This document shows, piece after piece, positions 6,659 to 6,797 of a stretch of DNA of 6,797 nucleotides (within the stretch, counting starts at the first letter, position 1; each line of letters starts with the position of its first letter). This DNA comes from an uncultured Clostridia bacterium. Its GTDB lineage: Bacteria > Bacillota > Clostridia > Monoglobales > Monoglobaceae. The position numbers and the translations under genes are program-made. The DNA lies in contig CAMCUJ010000080.1 of the NCBI GenBank assembly GCA_945878965.1, positions 1-6,797 on the forward strand, in the 5' to 3' direction. The notes under the pieces are model-generated. The model saw only the letters and a program-made list of their open reading frames with translations, made no database searches and was not told the DNA's origin.

Positions 6659-6687
6659 GTTCTTTTTGGGCGAGCAAAAAGAACAAA
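6656..6687. repeat. Perfect 13-bp inverted repeat
   Basis: TTTGTTCTTTTTG (6656-6668) is the exact reverse complement of CAAAAAGAACAAA (6675-6687), with the six-base loop GGCGAG. The left arm shares three T residues with the T6 tract of the preceding hairpin, and the right arm ends 9 bp before the Shine-Dalgarno of the next gene. It can act as a second terminator or attenuator stem in the leader, or be the edge of a dispersed repeat. Confidence 0.7.
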
Positions 6688-6696
6688 TATTTTCAC

Positions 6697-6704
6697 AAAG
6701 GAGG
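6697..6704 (+). promoter_or_regulatory. Strong Shine-Dalgarno that sets a TTG start
   Basis: AAAGGAGG is the best ribosome binding site in the window and lies 8 nt before TTG at 6713-6715. No in-frame ATG or GTG follows before the window ends, and upstream the frame is closed, so this site decides the start of the DUF1934 gene. Confidence 0.8.
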
Positions 6705-6712
6705 AATTCTGA

Positions 6713-6797
6713 TTGGAGAATAATGCACTTATATCTTTAAAGACTATACAGGATATAAACGGTGATAATGATGTAATAGAGCTTCAGACCTTTGGAA
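6713..6797 (+). CDS. DUF1934 (YwiB-like) protein, 5' fragment cut by the window edge
   Basis: Only the first 28 codons and one extra base are present. They read MENNALISLKTIQDINGDND followed by VIELQTFG, with TTG as start. This matches the N-terminal pattern of DUF1934 proteins: a beta strand, then Q, an acidic turn, D-x-IEL and T-x-G. These are small calycin-like beta-barrel proteins of Firmicutes whose function is not known. In Bacillus the homologue YwiB is encoded next to argS, so an arginyl-tRNA synthetase gene may follow outside the window. Translation is supported by AAAGGAGG 8 nt upstream. The gene has the same orientation as ddl-murI but is separated by a 285-bp leader with its own promoter and hairpins. 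The family call rests on a short fragment, so it is moderate. Confidence 0.72.
   Translation, partial: MENNALISLKTIQDINGDNDVIELQTFG

Larger units (their letters stand above)
6428..6712. other. Structured non-coding stretch between murI and the DUF1934 gene
   Basis: No convincing gene lies in these 285 bp. By my count 6421-6660 is about 45% G+C, apparently higher than the flanking genes, and the plus strand is A-rich and T-poor through the middle. Visible stems are GAGG-A5-CCTC (6496-6508), CACG/CGTG (6566-6578), GTCGG/CCGAC (6630-6647) and a 13-bp perfect repeat (6656-6687). The two ends can also pair: ACGGC (6429-6433) with GCCGT (6649-6653), GTCG (6438-6441) with CGAC (6644-6647), and GGG (6444-6446) with CCC (6641-6643). 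Between them, CTTAAA (6478-6483) matches TTTAAG (6610-6615). It may be a structured RNA, a non-autonomous dispersed element, or a gene relic; I cannot decide from one copy. Confidence 0.4.

Overview
The window looks like chromosome of a spore-forming, low-GC anaerobe of class Clostridia that feeds on plant polysaccharide. The evidence is an AT-rich sequence, a stage II sporulation gene (spoIIR) with a forespore-type promoter, two arabinose-releasing glycoside hydrolases, and a ddl-murI-DUF1934 cell-wall cluster. I cannot name a genus; an Oscillospirales or Lachnospirales relative is an inference.

Layout. Positions 1-189 hold no gene. They contain a hairpin at the left edge, a sigma-A-type promoter and a small operator-like palindrome. 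Positions 190-3669 hold two co-directional genes 45 bp apart: a GH51 alpha-L-arabinofuranosidase and a GH43 enzyme with a CBM6-like C-terminal module. Neither has a signal peptide, so they most likely trim imported arabino- or arabinoxylo-oligosaccharides in the cytoplasm. The convergent gene at 3689-4306 (minus strand) is spoIIR, which ends only 19 bp from the GH43 gene.

Positions 4307-4505 are a divergent control region. A sigma-F-like promoter for spoIIR and a sigma-A-like promoter for ddl stand back to back. D-alanine--D-alanine ligase (4506-5576) and glutamate racemase (5618-6427) follow, 41 bp apart. Together they supply the D-Ala-D-Ala dipeptide and the D-Glu of the peptidoglycan stem peptide.

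Positions 6428-6712 are a 285-bp non-coding stretch of different composition. It contains a near-consensus promoter, a GC-rich hairpin with a T6 tract, a perfect 13-bp inverted repeat and several small stems. After it, a strong Shine-Dalgarno and a TTG start open a DUF1934 (YwiB-like) gene that runs off the right edge.

The protein-coding content is conventional. The parts most worth a second look are the structured leader before the DUF1934 gene and the spoIIR/ddl divergent promoter region.
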